Source: Fimbriimonadaceae bacterium (GTDB lineage: Bacteria; Armatimonadota; UBA10988). Taken from it: 64,000 bases of DNA. This document shows, piece by piece, positions 46,183 to 56,112 of this stretch. Each line of letters begins with the position of its first letter. The first letter of the stretch is position 1. The notes under the pieces were generated by a model, which had not been told where the DNA came from, made no database searches, and saw nothing but the letters and a program-made list of their open reading frames with translations. The stretch is from the NCBI GenBank assembly GCA_020850355.1, contig JADZEX010000028.1, forward strand, positions 1 to 64,000, read 5' to 3'. The translations under genes and the position numbers were made by a program.

Positions 46183-46875
46183 TTAGTCCATGTCCCAGTA
46201 GCTGTTGAGGCTCGGGTTGGCCGGTGCCGGGTTCGTCCCGCCGACCGCGGTGTAGCCGGCGTTGCGGCTGTCGTCCATGAAGTTGCTGAAGCCCAGCGGC
46301 TTGACGTGGCCGTCGATCCAGAGGATGTTGGCCAGGTCGTTATGCCGGTCGCGGGGCCGGGTGCTCCAACCGTTCGCCGGGCCGCCGCGTCCGCCGCCGC
46401 AGTAGTAGCCGTCGCCGTCGGTCAGCAGAATCGTCTCCGCCGGCAGCTTCACGCCGTCCATGAACTGCACGTTGGCGAAGTTGGCGAAGTAGCGCCAGTT
46501 GTAGGCGTACCCCCCGTCGTTGCCGTACGACGAGTTCGGCCGGACCTGCGCCGCCGACGGGCAGATCAGCACCTCGGGGCTCTTCATGTACGGGTAGAGG
46601 TGGTCGGCCCAGTCGGCGCGCGCTCCGGCGCGCCATGGGATCGCCGCGGGAATCGACCCGCCGATGGCGCAACTGACTGCCATCCGGTCGTAGTCGTCCC
46701 AGTACATCGCAAAGCTGATCCCGATCTGCTTGAGATTCGACTGGCAGGACGACTGCCGCGCCTTCTCACGCGCCTTGGCGAAGACCGGGAACAGGATTGC
46801 AGCCAGAATCGCGATGATGGCGATCACCACCAACAGCTCGATCAGCGTGAAGCCACGCCGCCTGCACGTGCCCAT
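46183..46875 (-). CDS. Prepilin-type H-X9-DG domain protein
   Basis: This 230-residue protein has '[18 protein letters not shown]' and '[20 protein letters not shown]', a Cys in '[10 protein letters not shown]', and '[20 protein letters not shown]' near the end. ATG 46875 has GGAGGGA nine bases upstream and a CGGGCCA/TGGCCCG hairpin just before that. First gene of the three-gene pilin-like operon. Confidence 0.87.
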   Translation of the reverse strand: MGTCRRRGFTLIELLVVIAIIAILAAILFPVFAKAREKARQSSCQSNLKQIGISFAMYWDDYDRMAVSCAIGGSIPAAIPWRAGARADWADHLYPYMKSPEVLICPSAAQVRPNSSYGNDGGYAYNWRYFANFANVQFMDGVKLPAETILLTDGDGYYCGGGRGGPANGWSTRPRDRHNDLANILWIDGHVKPLGFSNFMDDSRNAGYTAVGGTNPAPANPSLNSYWDMD

Positions 46876-46949
46876 CGTTGCGTCCCTCCGGGCCAACTGG
46901 CCCGTCCAGGACGATAGGCTCGCGGTGTTCTGACGGGGCGATCAACCGG

Positions 46950-48794
46950 TCAAGTTTGGCCGGGTGGGCGGCTAGGAATCCGTAAAGGCCGGGGCGGCGG
47001 CGGGGCCGAGCGGCGCTGCAGGCGCAGCTCGCCGGCGGCGGTGATCCGGCCACCAACGACGTCGCGCTGGCCGCCATCGACGGAGCCGAGCAGGGTGTTC
47101 GGCGGCAGCTCCTCGCCCGACAGCGCGACCACCAGCAGGTAGCTGCCGTCGAACAGGTTGCCCAGCGTGAAGTGCCCGGCGGCGTCGGTCGTGGTGGCCG
47201 CCGAGACCAGCCGTTGCGTCCACGGCGTCAGGGCGCCCGTGCCGGCCCACAGCGGCAAGGCCAGCAGCGGCGTGACGCCCACGCGGGTGGCGGCCAACGG
47301 ACGGCCATCGAGCAGCAGGCGACCGCGCAAGCCACCGCTGTGGCGCGGCGGGGCAACCCGCAGGCTGGCGGCCAGCGCCGGGTCGGCCGCGGCCCAGCGC
47401 TGCGCGGCGGCCGTGAAGCCCCAGCGCTGCGCCAGGCGGGCCAGGCGGACGGCCGCCGCCGGACTGGAGGCCTGGCTCGGCCCGACCCAGCGCGCCACCA
47501 GCCGGCTGGCTTCCGGGGAATAGGCACAGTGGCTGAGGGTTTCCAGTTGCGCCGCCAGGAAGATCGGGGCCGTGGTCGGCCGGCTGGTCAGCAGGTCCTG
47601 GGCCCGCACCGCGGCGAGCGGGTCCCAGGCCGCCGTGGCCGTGTCGCTGAGTTGGATCGCCGCGGCGCGGTCGAGGGCGCTTGGCGGCGCGGCGACCAAC
47701 CAGGCTGCCACGCGGCGGCTGGTGGCGCCGTCCAACGGCAGGCCCAGCGCACTGCGACCCGCCGAGCGGCCGACCAGGGCCGGCTTCTCACGATGGTAGA
47801 GCACGGCGACGGCCGGGCGTTCCGCCTCGGCCACCCGCCGGGGCGGGATCTGCCAGGCCACCGCGGGCGGCGTGCCGAGGCGGTAGCGACCGAAGAAGAC
47901 CAGCCGCCAGGCGACCTGCAGACCGATCGCCACGAGCGCCGTCACGACAGCCAGCGGCAGCACCCGCCGCAGCCGCGGCCGCAGCGTCTCGCCCGGCGGC
48001 GCCAGCAGCCCGGCGACCACCGCCACCACCAGCCCGCCCCAGGCGCGCAACGCCACCACGAACGCCAGCAGCGTCAACCAGGCCCGTCCGTGGTACAGCC
48101 CGAGATCGAGGAAGGTGCCGAGGAACCCGAACTCCCGGGCGCCCATCGCGTGCTTCAGGTAGAGGTGCGCCACCACCCCAACCAGCGCCCCGTTGATGGT
48201 CTGGCCGAGGCAGGTCAGCAGATAGGGCCAGTCGTCGCGGGGATGCAGCCAGCCGCGGCGGTGCCACAACAGCCACAACACGGCGCCGCAGCAGCCGGCC
48301 CGCAGGATCGGGAAGCTGGTCTGCATCACCAGATCGTCGAGCGGCCAGAGCGCCGCCGCCAGCACCGCGGCCGAGCCAAGCGCCGCGACCACCACCTTAT
48401 GCCGCTCGAGCCGCCCGCGCCGGAGCTCGCCAACCCAGTCGGGGCTCAGCCAGCCCAACAGGTGCCAGCAGGCGAGGCCCGCCAACAGCAGGTGGAGTCC
48501 CAGCACCAGCGGCTGCTGGCCGAACGCCACGGCCGACCGCAGAGTCTGGTCGAGCGCCGCCTGCGCCGCCGGCAGCGGCAGGCTGTCCAGGCTGCCGTCA
48601 GGCAGCAACTGCCGGAGCTGCAGGTCGGAGGCGGCGCGCGCGCGGTCGACCATCTGGACCCACAGCCGCCAGCCGTGCCAGGCGCCCAGCGCCAGCAGCA
48701 GGGCCGCCGTGCCGGCCAGCCGGCGGCGTCCCCCCGTCGGCGGTGGCTCCGGCGAACTGGCCCCCAGCGGGGCGGCGTCGGGCGGGTGATCCAA
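46950..48794 (-). CDS. Polytopic membrane protein with C-terminal Ig-like domain
   Basis: This 614-residue protein has seven or more hydrophobic helices in residues 25-315, then a soluble region with repeats rich in Ala. A final beta-sandwich ('TTTDAAGHFTLGNLFDGSYL') is like carboxypeptidase-regulatory Ig domains. No enzyme motif is seen and no family recognised. TTG 48794 is the likely start, 25 bases after the rsbR stop, so it may be co-transcribed with the stressosome genes and be their output or sensor (inference). Confidence 0.6.
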   Translation of the reverse strand: MDHPPDAAPLGASSPEPPPTGGRRRLAGTAALLLALGAWHGWRLWVQMVDRARAASDLQLRQLLPDGSLDSLPLPAAQAALDQTLRSAVAFGQQPLVLGLHLLLAGLACWHLLGWLSPDWVGELRRGRLERHKVVVAALGSAAVLAAALWPLDDLVMQTSFPILRAGCCGAVLWLLWHRRGWLHPRDDWPYLLTCLGQTINGALVGVVAHLYLKHAMGAREFGFLGTFLDLGLYHGRAWLTLLAFVVALRAWGGLVVAVVAGLLAPPGETLRPRLRRVLPLAVVTALVAIGLQVAWRLVFFGRYRLGTPPAVAWQIPPRRVAEAERPAVAVLYHREKPALVGRSAGRSALGLPLDGATSRRVAAWLVAAPPSALDRAAAIQLSDTATAAWDPLAAVRAQDLLTSRPTTAPIFLAAQLETLSHCAYSPEASRLVARWVGPSQASSPAAAVRLARLAQRWGFTAAAQRWAAADPALAASLRVAPPRHSGGLRGRLLLDGRPLAATRVGVTPLLALPLWAGTGALTPWTQRLVSAATTTDAAGHFTLGNLFDGSYLLVVALSGEELPPNTLLGSVDGGQRDVVGGRITAAGELRLQRRSAPPPPRPLRIPSRPPGQT

Positions 48795-48819
48795 GTCGGA
48801 GGTTCCCTTCCAGCGCCGC

Positions 48820-49653
48820 TCAGTGCCGCGCGGCGACCGGATCGACCGGTACCACCCGCAACCCGAGCCGCCGGAACGCCAGCGTCAGCCCCTGCCGCAT
48901 GTCGGCGCAGGAGTCGATGCTCCGCAGATCGACCCCCAGGCTGACAATGGTCTGCGCCAGCTCCGGGCCGACCCCGACCAGCAGACACTCCGTGCCCAGC
49001 AGCTCGGCGGCCCGGAAGGTCTTGATCAGGTGGTCGGCGACATTCGTGTCGACCACCGGGACGCCGGTGATGTCGATCAGCACCATCGCGGCCCGCTCGG
49101 CCGCCACGCTGCGCAGCAACTCTTCCATGATCTGCCGCGCCCGCCAACTGTCGATGGTTCCGATCAACGGCAAGGCCAGGATGCCGTCCCAGACCTTGAT
49201 CACCGGCGTCGAGAGCTCCAGCATCGCTTCGCGCTGGCGCTCCATCAGATGCAGTTGGAGGTCCAGGAAGGCCCGCGCAAAGCGCACCGCGATGCTCCGG
49301 ATGGCGCGGTCGACCGCTTCCAGAATCTCCCGCCGCCGCGCCGGATCGTCTTCCGCGCGCCAGGCGACGTCCAGCACGACGTCCTTGTAGTAGCACATCG
49401 CTTCCAGGATATCGGTCAGCTCGAACCCGGCCGGCAGCCGCTCGTGGACCAGCGTGTCGACGAACGCCAGCACGTCGGGATGCTCCGGCTCCCGCGCGGC
49501 GACCGGCAGCAGGTGGATCATCCGCCGCGTGTTCTCCGGAAACGTCAGCGGATCGGCGCTGGCATAGCGGGCGATGCGGTGCCGCACCAACTCCAGATAA
49601 GGCACCAGCACTTCCTCGAAATGCTGCTCGATGAAGGCCGCGAAGACCGCCAT
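48820..49653 (-). CDS. rsbR: RsbR-like stressosome protein
   Basis: This 277-residue protein has an N-terminal helical sensor-like region (about 1-140) and a C-terminal STAS domain. The STAS domain has 'STPVIKVWDGILALPLIGTID' in short pieces and 'IDITGVPVVDTNVADHLI', which keep the Thr residues phosphorylated by RsbT in Bacillus RsbR (GTID and VDT motifs). RsbR and RsbS build the stressosome that holds RsbT. Nine bases after rsbX. Confidence 0.88.
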   Translation of the reverse strand: MAVFAAFIEQHFEEVLVPYLELVRHRIARYASADPLTFPENTRRMIHLLPVAAREPEHPDVLAFVDTLVHERLPAGFELTDILEAMCYYKDVVLDVAWRAEDDPARRREILEAVDRAIRSIAVRFARAFLDLQLHLMERQREAMLELSTPVIKVWDGILALPLIGTIDSWRARQIMEELLRSVAAERAAMVLIDITGVPVVDTNVADHLIKTFRAAELLGTECLLVGVGPELAQTIVSLGVDLRSIDSCADMRQGLTLAFRRLGLRVVPVDPVAARH

Positions 49654-49662
49654 GGTCGGCTC

Positions 49663-50247
49663 CTAATCGTCCAATCGCAGGGCCAGCACAGTCAAGTCGT
49701 CGTGGTCCCGCGCATAGCTGGCGGCCAGCCGGTCAGCCAGCTCTTGCGGCTGCCCGCCACTGGCGCGCAGCTCGTCGTCCAGGTCGAAGTGGGTGGTCAG
49801 CCCATCGGAGTGCAGCACCAGCCAGTCGCCGGGTCGCCAGCTGCCCTCGAAGACCTTCGGCGGCCGGAAGTTGGTGCCGACGATGCCGCTGGTCGGGACC
49901 GCCCGGAAGCCGCCGCCGGCCAGGCTGCGCAGTTCGACATTGCCGAGCCCGGCAAACAGCACGCGGTGATCGGCGGCGTCCACCCGCAGCACCGCCAGCG
50001 CCGCGCCACGAGTCTGCCGCAAGGCCGCGTCCGCCGCGGCGAAGACCCGCGGCAAACTCGCCTGCCGGTGCTCGCCAACGGCCTCCACCGCAGCCTGGCT
50101 GGCGGTCCGCGCGGCACTGCCGCTGCCGAGACCGTCGGCCACCGTGACCGTCACGGCGTCGCCGTCGTCGAAGACCGCCCAGGCATCGCCGCACTCGACG
50201 TTGCCCTTCTTCGGACGACTGACCACGCCGTAGGCTAGCGCAGCCAT
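49663..50247 (-). CDS. rsbX: RsbX-like PP2C phosphatase
   Basis: This 194-residue protein has SpoIIE/PP2C-type motifs: 'NVECGDAWAVFDDGDAVTVT', 'VADGLGSGSAARTASQAAV', 'LFAGLGNVELRSL' and 'HDDLTVLALRL'. By family it removes phosphate from RsbS and RsbR to reset the stressosome. It overlaps rsbT by 13 bases. Confidence 0.88.
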   Translation of the reverse strand: MAALAYGVVSRPKKGNVECGDAWAVFDDGDAVTVTVADGLGSGSAARTASQAAVEAVGEHRQASLPRVFAAADAALRQTRGAALAVLRVDAADHRVLFAGLGNVELRSLAGGGFRAVPTSGIVGTNFRPPKVFEGSWRPGDWLVLHSDGLTTHFDLDDELRASGGQPQELADRLAASYARDHDDLTVLALRLDD

Positions 50248-50636
50248 TTGCGGATCGTCACTTTCGTGCCGACCCCGCGCTCGGACTCGATCTCGAACTC
50301 GTCGACCAGCCGCCGCGTGCCTGGCAGCCCCGCGCCGAGGCCGCCGGAGGTCGTGTAGCCATCGCGCATCGCCTCTTCGATGTCCGCGATCCCCGGCCCC
50401 TGGTCCTGCGCTACGACCTCGATGCCGCGCCGGCTGCCGCGCTGCACCGCGCCGAGCTCAATCGAGCCGGGTCGGGCGTAGTTGTAAATGTTCCGCGCCA
50501 GCTCGCTGATAGCAGTCGCGACCCGCGCCAGGTCGACCGGCCCGAAACCAGCCTCCTTGGCGAGCTGTCGTCCCTCCTGGCGAGCCCGGACGATATCGAG
50601 TTCGTCCTGGATTGGCACCACCACTCGCTCAGGCAT
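50235..50636 (-). CDS. rsbT: RsbT-like anti-sigma/switch kinase
   Basis: This 133-residue GHKL kinase has an N box '[15 protein letters not shown]', G1 box '[15 protein letters not shown]' and G2 '[13 protein letters not shown]'. RsbT phosphorylates RsbS/RsbR and, when released, activates a partner phosphatase in Bacillus. It overlaps rsbS by eight bases and rsbX by 13. No RsbU is visible nearby. Confidence 0.92.
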   Translation of the reverse strand: MPERVVVPIQDELDIVRARQEGRQLAKEAGFGPVDLARVATAISELARNIYNYARPGSIELGAVQRGSRRGIEVVAQDQGPGIADIEEAMRDGYTTSGGLGAGLPGTRRLVDEFEIESERGVGTKVTIRKWLR

Positions 50637-51006
50637 TGGATTCGGTCCCCTCCACCAACGCTGTCAGCTTGGCCAGCCCCTTCTCGAGGTTCAGCGCGGT
50701 GACCACACCCTCCAGCTCCAACCCCAGCTCGACCAGCGTGATCGCCACCGCCGGCTGGATCCCCGTGCAGACCACATGGGCGCCCATCAGTCGCGCCATC
50801 AGCGCCGCGTCGCGGATGATCTTGCCGAGGAAGCTGTCCACCATGTCGACCGCCGTCAGGTCGATCACCACCCCGGCGGCGCCCGTGGCGCTGATCTGGT
50901 TGAGGATGTCCTCCTTGAACTGCACCGCGGACTCATCGTTCAGTTCGATCTGAATCGAGGCGATCAGCGCGTTGCCGATCTTCAGGATGGGTATCTTCTG
51001 GACCAT
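50629..51006 (-). CDS. rsbS: RsbS-like STAS stressosome protein
   Basis: This 125-residue single STAS domain has '[20 protein letters not shown]' and '[20 protein letters not shown]', whose Ser58 corresponds to the serine phosphorylated by RsbT. It is the first gene of the rsbS-T-X-R module, eight bases after the rimO stop, with GGAGG before ATG 51006. Confidence 0.92.
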   Translation of the reverse strand: MVQKIPILKIGNALIASIQIELNDESAVQFKEDILNQISATGAAGVVIDLTAVDMVDSFLGKIIRDAALMARLMGAHVVCTGIQPAVAITLVELGLELEGVVTALNLEKGLAKLTALVEGTESNA

Positions 51007-51014
51007 GCCGCCTC

Positions 51015-52394
51015 CTATCCGACCACCCGGCCATGCAGATCATGCACCCCGGCCGCGGTGATTTCTGCGGTCACCAGCTCGCCAGGCTGCGCCGCGCCGG
51101 TCAGGTGGACCACGCCATCGATCTCCGGCGCATCGCGGTACGACCGCCCACGCGCGCGACCGTCGCCCGCCGCCTCCACCAGCACCGCGAGGTGCCGCCC
51201 AATCTGTGCTTCGTTACGCTCCCGCGAGATGCCTTCCTGCAAAGCCGCCAGTTGCGCGATCCGGGCCTCGGCGACGCCCCGCGGCACCTGCCCCGGCAAC
51301 TCCGCCGCCGGGGTGCCAGGCTCGGGGGAGTAGGCGAAGAAGCCCACCCGGTCGAGGCGCGCCTCCGTCAGGAAACTCTCCAGCGCCTGGTACTCCTGGC
51401 GCCGCTCGCCCGGGAACCCGACGATGAACGTGCTCCGCAGGCAGATGTCCGGCAGCGCCGCCCGCAGCCGCTCGATCAGCTTCAGGTACGACGCCCGCCG
51501 CCCACCGCGGTTCATCGCCCGCAAGACCGGATCGGCGGCGTGCTGCAACGGCATGTCGAGGTACCGCACCACCTGCGGCGTCGTCGCCATCGCCTCCAGC
51601 AGCGCGTCGTCGACCTTCGTCGGGTAGCAGTACAGCAGCCGCACCCAGTCCAGCCCGGGCACCGCGCCGAGCGCCCGCACCAGGTCCGCCAGCCGCCGCC
51701 CGTCGGACTGGTCGCGGCCCCAATGCGTCAAGTCCTCGGCAATCAGCACCAGCTCGCGCACCCCACCCGCCGCCAGCCGCGTCGCTTCGGCCACCAGCGC
51801 TTCCAACGGCCGGCTGCGGAAGCTGCCGCGGATGGTTGGGATGATGCAGAAACTGCAGTTGCAGTTGCAGCCCTCGGCGATCTTCTGGTAAGCCGTCCAC
51901 GGCGGCGTCGCCAACCGTCGCGGGAGGTACTCCTGGTACGGCAGGTTCGGCAGCGAGACCGCCACCGGCCGCTCGCCCGGCCGGCCCCGCAGGCCGGCCA
52001 GCAGCTCCGCCAACTGCGGAAACTCCGAAACGCCGACCACCAGGTCGACCTGCGGGCACTTCTCGCGCACCAGCTCGGGCCGCAGTTGCGCCAGGCAACC
52101 GCTGACCACCAGCACCTCGCAGCGACCCTTGGTCTTGAAGCGGCTGGCCGCCCGGATCTCGCGGATCGCCTCCTCGCGGGCCGCCTCCAGGAAGCTGCAG
52201 GTGTTGACGATCACCACCTCGGCGGCGGCCGCGTCGGTGACCACCTCGTAGCCCTCCGCCGTCAGCAGCCCGAGCATCTGCTCGGCATCGACCAGGTTCT
52301 TGGCGCAGCCTAGCGCAATCAGCGCCACCCGGCCAACCACCGTCTGCGGCGATGGCCGGTCAAGCAGCGAGCCGAGCGGGATCAGGTCACTCAC
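51015..52394 (-). CDS. rimO: Ribosomal protein S12 methylthiotransferase RimO
   Basis: This 459-residue radical-SAM enzyme adds a methylthio group to an Asp of ribosomal protein S12. It has the N-terminal [4Fe-4S] Cys set ([18 protein letters not shown]), the radical-SAM CxxxCxxC in '[13 protein letters not shown]', which contains an extra Cys in the spacer, and a C-terminal TRAM domain. Starting with '[18 protein letters not shown]' it reads as RimO rather than MiaB. GTG 52394 immediately follows the glnD stop. Confidence 0.93.
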   Translation of the reverse strand: MSDLIPLGSLLDRPSPQTVVGRVALIALGCAKNLVDAEQMLGLLTAEGYEVVTDAAAAEVVIVNTCSFLEAAREEAIREIRAASRFKTKGRCEVLVVSGCLAQLRPELVREKCPQVDLVVGVSEFPQLAELLAGLRGRPGERPVAVSLPNLPYQEYLPRRLATPPWTAYQKIAEGCNCNCSFCIIPTIRGSFRSRPLEALVAEATRLAAGGVRELVLIAEDLTHWGRDQSDGRRLADLVRALGAVPGLDWVRLLYCYPTKVDDALLEAMATTPQVVRYLDMPLQHAADPVLRAMNRGGRRASYLKLIERLRAALPDICLRSTFIVGFPGERRQEYQALESFLTEARLDRVGFFAYSPEPGTPAAELPGQVPRGVAEARIAQLAALQEGISRERNEAQIGRHLAVLVEAAGDGRARGRSYRDAPEIDGVVHLTGAAQPGELVTAEITAAGVHDLHGRVVG

Positions 52395-55166
52395 CTAGCC
52401 GCCCTCCGCCACCGGCTCGGCGGTCAGCCGCTGCCGCAACCGGTCGGTCAGCTCCGCGGTCTGGTCATCGTCGACCTTCGCCTGCTGCTGCGTCACCACG
52501 TAGAAGGCATCCTCCGCCGCGCCGCGCCAGGTCGTGATTTTGGCCACTACGATGTCCAGCCCCTCGGCCGCCAGGGCGTTGGTCAGGCAGTACAGCAGCC
52601 CACGCTGGTCGTCGGCCCGGAAGGTGACCACGGTGTGCTGCCGGGAGTCGGTGTTGCTCACCTTGACGGTGTGCAGCACGACGTTCTCGGGCACCTGCTT
52701 GCCCCGCCGCAACAGCACCTCGGCCGCCGTCTCGTGGCCGCCCAGCACGCTCTCCAGGTCGTGCCGCAGCCGGTCGCGCTTGACCTGGCCCAGCGGCTGG
52801 CCGAAGTCATCGACCCAGATCTTCGCCAGCGACCGCCGGCCGCAGCCATCGCATGGCGGCACGCTGACATCGGACTGGGCCAGGTAGATGTCGAGGTTGT
52901 TGGCCGTCACCGCGGCGGCGATGTCACGCAGCAGGCCGGGCCGGTCGTTGGTCGCCACGGTCAGCTCGGTGTGCATCGCCTGCAGCGCGTGGTAGAACTC
53001 GACCACCGGGTCCTCACCCTTGTCGACCCGGTCGAGGTACAGGATGTGCTTCGCGATCAGCGCCGGCGGCGTGTTCACCGCGTACCACGTCGGCATCGCC
53101 CCGAGGTGGCGCTGGATCACCGCCGGATCGACATTCCGCAGGGCTGCGTTGTCGCGCAGCCGCCGGCCAATCCGCTCGCGGGCCCCCGGCTCGTCGACCG
53201 CCGGCCGCTCGTTGATCCACTTCGCGGCCTTCACGAAGAGCTCCATCAGCATCCGCCGCTCGCTCTCGCGGAAGATGTTGTCGCCGACACTGCGGGCGTC
53301 CGACCAGGTCAGAATCGCCAGCATGTCGAGGGCGTCCAACGGGTCGTCCTGGGGCAGCGTCTTCAGGAAGCCCTCGATCGTGTCGGGCAGCGGCAGCGCC
53401 CGCAGCCGGGCCGTGCGCATCATCGTGAGATGCTCGCGGACCAGGAAACCGATCCGCTCGACCGAGGTCTCCGGCAGCCCCAACCGCCGGGCCACCGCGG
53501 CGGCCACCGGCGCGCCAGTCAAGCTGTGCTCGCCCGTCTTGTCGAGCTTCCCGACATCGTGGAACAACGCCGCCAGGAACAGCACCTCCGGCTCGCGGAT
53601 CATCCGGAAGGCGTCCGAGAGCGTCTGCTCATCCTCACCGACCGGCGTGTCGCGCAGCCGTTGCAGCTCCTCGATCACCTTCAGAGTGTGCTCGCCGACG
53701 GTGTACTCGTGCGCCGGATCACCCGGCAGGAAGGTCATCAGCGGCTCAAACTCAGGCAGCAGCCGCTCCAGAACGCCGGTCCGCAACATGTAGCGCAGCG
53801 TGCCGGCGACGTCGTTGGTCGACGTCAGAATCCGCCGCAGGCTCGAGCCGACCGCCAGCTTGTTGAGCACCGGCCGGTTGATCAACTCGGCGTTGGTGGT
53901 GATCAGCCGCTCCAGGTCAACCGCGTGCGGCAGCCGCAGGCGCTGGCGCTCTTCGTAGACCAGCACCAGCCGCGCCGGGTCCTCGCGGAAAATCCCCTCG
54001 TGGTTCGGCGCCATCATCCAGTTCACGACATGCGTGCCGTGGCGGAACTCCAGCCGTTGGTGGCGGCAGGTGAACAGCAGCCGGCGCGAGAAGTCGTGGA
54101 TCACCCGCGCGCACTTGTAGTACTCGCGCATCACCTGCTCGGCCGGCCGCTCGACCCCGTCGGGGTAGCGCAGCGCCTCGCCCAGGCCGTGCTGGTACTC
54201 GACATGCAGCACGTCCAGCTTCTGGCCGCGCCGGTAGTGGATCCAGTTGCGCAGCAGCAGCAGGAACTCCAGCGCCTGAATCACCGCCTCGCACTCGCCG
54301 TAGGTCACCACGCCGCGCTGCCGCAGGGCGTTCAGGATGTCCCAGTCGGCGATCCCGTAGACCACCTTGGCGACCCAGATCGCCGCATGAAAATCGCGCA
54401 GCCCGCCCGGGCCGCTCTTCAGGTTCGGCTCCACCGCAAACACCGACTGCCGCGCGTCCAGCCAAACCGCCTGCCGCTCCTCGTAGTTCAGATGCACGAA
54501 CTCCACCGGCTCAATCGACCGCAGCAGGTTCTGCATGAAGTGGATGTGCAGCGACTCGTTGCCGACCACGAACCGCGACTCCAGCAGCGCCGTGGCGGTC
54601 TGGTGGTCGATCAACCCAAGATCGGACAACGGCCGGTAGCTGTGCGCCACCTGCGGGTGCCGCCCCGGCACCAGCACGTCGCCCAACAACAGCAGGATCT
54701 CGCGGACCACCGCGTCGATCGCTTCGTTCTCTTCGTGCGCCGGGATGAACACCAGGTCGATATCGGACCACGGCGACAGCGCACTGCGGCCATAGCCCCC
54801 AACCGCCGCCACGCAGAGGTCGGCCTCGGCCGGCAACGGACCCAGCTTCGCCGCCACCAGCTTCGTGGCCACCTTGTAGAGCCGCGCCAGCAACAGGTCG
54901 AAGAGCGTCGCCTGCTCGTGACAGAAGATCGCCCCCGCCGGCTCCTCGCCAAAACGCTGCCGCAGCGTCTCGCGCTCCGCGTCGACCCAGCCCCGCAACG
55001 CGGCGGTCAGCGCGTTGCGCTGCTCGACCGGGTCCCCACAAGCCGTCACCACCTGCTTCAGGCGTTCGGCCATCAGCGTGCGCTGCTCGGGGCTCAGCAC
55101 CGTTCTCCGCCCGTCGCGCCGCCGCGGGCCGGCATCGGCGGGAACCTCCAGGGTACTGTCGCCCAT
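52395..55166 (-). CDS. glnD: Bifunctional [protein-PII] uridylyltransferase/uridylyl-removing enzyme
   Basis: This 923-residue protein has a nucleotidyltransferase motif 'GGYGRSALSPWSDIDLVF', the GlnD-specific 'KSGPGGLRDFHAAIWVAK', an HD hydrolase motif 'LAALFHDVGKL' and two C-terminal ACT domains that bind glutamine. It modifies PII proteins to signal nitrogen status in the cytoplasm. The frame extends upstream into rhs-derived sequence without homology; ATG 55166 is the first reasonable start, although its ribosome site is weak and ATG 55071 is an alternative. A CDGCG motif lies before the second ACT pair. Transcribed ahead of rimO. Confidence 0.9.
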   Translation of the reverse strand: MGDSTLEVPADAGPRRRDGRRTVLSPEQRTLMAERLKQVVTACGDPVEQRNALTAALRGWVDAERETLRQRFGEEPAGAIFCHEQATLFDLLLARLYKVATKLVAAKLGPLPAEADLCVAAVGGYGRSALSPWSDIDLVFIPAHEENEAIDAVVREILLLLGDVLVPGRHPQVAHSYRPLSDLGLIDHQTATALLESRFVVGNESLHIHFMQNLLRSIEPVEFVHLNYEERQAVWLDARQSVFAVEPNLKSGPGGLRDFHAAIWVAKVVYGIADWDILNALRQRGVVTYGECEAVIQALEFLLLLRNWIHYRRGQKLDVLHVEYQHGLGEALRYPDGVERPAEQVMREYYKCARVIHDFSRRLLFTCRHQRLEFRHGTHVVNWMMAPNHEGIFREDPARLVLVYEERQRLRLPHAVDLERLITTNAELINRPVLNKLAVGSSLRRILTSTNDVAGTLRYMLRTGVLERLLPEFEPLMTFLPGDPAHEYTVGEHTLKVIEELQRLRDTPVGEDEQTLSDAFRMIREPEVLFLAALFHDVGKLDKTGEHSLTGAPVAAAVARRLGLPETSVERIGFLVREHLTMMRTARLRALPLPDTIEGFLKTLPQDDPLDALDMLAILTWSDARSVGDNIFRESERRMLMELFVKAAKWINERPAVDEPGARERIGRRLRDNAALRNVDPAVIQRHLGAMPTWYAVNTPPALIAKHILYLDRVDKGEDPVVEFYHALQAMHTELTVATNDRPGLLRDIAAAVTANNLDIYLAQSDVSVPPCDGCGRRSLAKIWVDDFGQPLGQVKRDRLRHDLESVLGGHETAAEVLLRRGKQVPENVVLHTVKVSNTDSRQHTVVTFRADDQRGLLYCLTNALAAEGLDIVVAKITTWRGAAEDAFYVVTQQQAKVDDDQTAELTDRLRQRLTAEPVAEGG

Positions 55167-55231
55167 CCGCCCCGTCAACCGCCCGAGCGCCCGTCGCGTT
55201 GCGGGGGTGTGACGGCGACGGGGGCCGTCTA

Positions 55232-55690
55232 CTACTCCGCGACCGCCCACCCCCACGCGCCGCAAACCGCCAGCAGCTCCCCCTCGGCGCCGAGCTGGTG
55301 GTTGACGTGCTGCACCACCGCCCCGGCCTCGTCGAGCACGGTCACCTCGGTCCGCGGGCCGCCGGGGAAGACGTACTCGTAGAGCACCGTCACCCGCCCC
55401 GACCCCTGCTGCCCCGTCGCCGGCTGCTGCGTGGAAACGACCTGGTCGGCGAGGTTGTAGACGGTCTCCCAGGTGCTCCCCAGCGCGTCGGTGACGAGAG
55501 TCCGGTTGCCCCGCCCATCGTACCGGAAGTACGTGCGGTGGCCGAGATTGTCCTCCACATACAACGCCTGCCCGACGGCGGCGGCCTGCGACCAGGCGAC
55601 GTCGGTTTCGTACTCGTAGGTGGTCACGAGGGTGGTGTCGGAGCTGATGGCGGGGTGGGTGTGATGGTCGGTGGCGGGAGCAGTAGTGAT
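55232..55690 (-). pseudogene. rhs core fragment (YD repeats)
   Basis: The frame encodes YD-repeat sequence such as 'YFRYDGRGNRTLVTDALGST' and 'WETVYNLADQVVSTQQP', the core-shell pattern of Rhs proteins. It has no start with a ribosome site and an in-frame TAG lies just upstream (about 55733). It ends after 'LLAVCGAWGWAVAE' with no DPxGL boundary or toxin tip. It belongs to a more N-terminal part of an Rhs core yet lies downstream of the rhs C-terminal cassette, so the locus is rearranged. Confidence 0.65.
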
Positions 55691-55801
55691 TGCTACTGGG
55701 CGGCCCCGCCAGCATCCCCGTTGGCGCCTCTAGTTTCCCCTGCCTTCCCAGAGTGGAGCATCGGAGTAGCGCAATCAGAGTGACGTTCCTAGTTGCGCAC
55801 G

Positions 55802-56059
55802 CTATCTGAACCGAGTCCCATCGGAGGCTTGCTGAAACCTATATTGGCGCTGGCGCAGGCAGTTCTGAAGAAGCACGACCACCGCACCTGCGAGCACTTG
55901 GGCGATGACAAAGCACACTGGCAGTCCCATCCACCACTGACCGTCGGCCGAAGCGCCCGACGGTGCCCTGAACACCAGCACGAGAATTACGATCATGCCT
56001 ACCACAAGGCCTGTGATTGCAGCCGTGTGCCGAGCCATCACAACATCGCGCAGTACCAT
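55802..56059 (-). CDS. Two-helix membrane protein, candidate immunity protein for the Rhs-PLA2 tip
   Basis: This 85-residue protein has helices at about 12-28 and 45-63 and a polar Arg/Gln-rich tail (RQRQYRFQQ). ATG 56059 is preceded by a strong GGAGGTG. It starts 54 bases after the stop of the Rhs C-terminal gene, the usual location for the cognate immunity gene. A membrane protein would suit protection against a phospholipase. No family recognised; function is inferred from context. Confidence 0.6.
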   Translation of the reverse strand: MVLRDVVMARHTAAITGLVVGMIVILVLVFRAPSGASADGQWWMGLPVCFVIAQVLAGAVVVLLQNCLRQRQYRFQQASDGTRFR

Positions 56060-56112
56060 ACGGCACCTCCAAAGCTCCGCTCGTCCCCTACCGCACTCGG
56101 CCCTACATCGGG

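Noticed and set aside
47172-48944. A 590-codon plus-strand frame opposite the membrane protein
   Set aside because: Gln/Arg/Gly-rich shadow. The minus frame has membrane helices and an Ig-like domain.
52635-55382. A 915-codon plus-strand frame opposite glnD
   Set aside because: Composition is Arg/Gln/Val-rich without domains, and it lies entirely opposite conserved GlnD sequence.
55167-55715. A 183-codon N-terminal extension of glnD
   Set aside because: The extension reads through rhs-derived DNA in the wrong frame, is Arg/Gly-rich, and matches nothing in GlnD.
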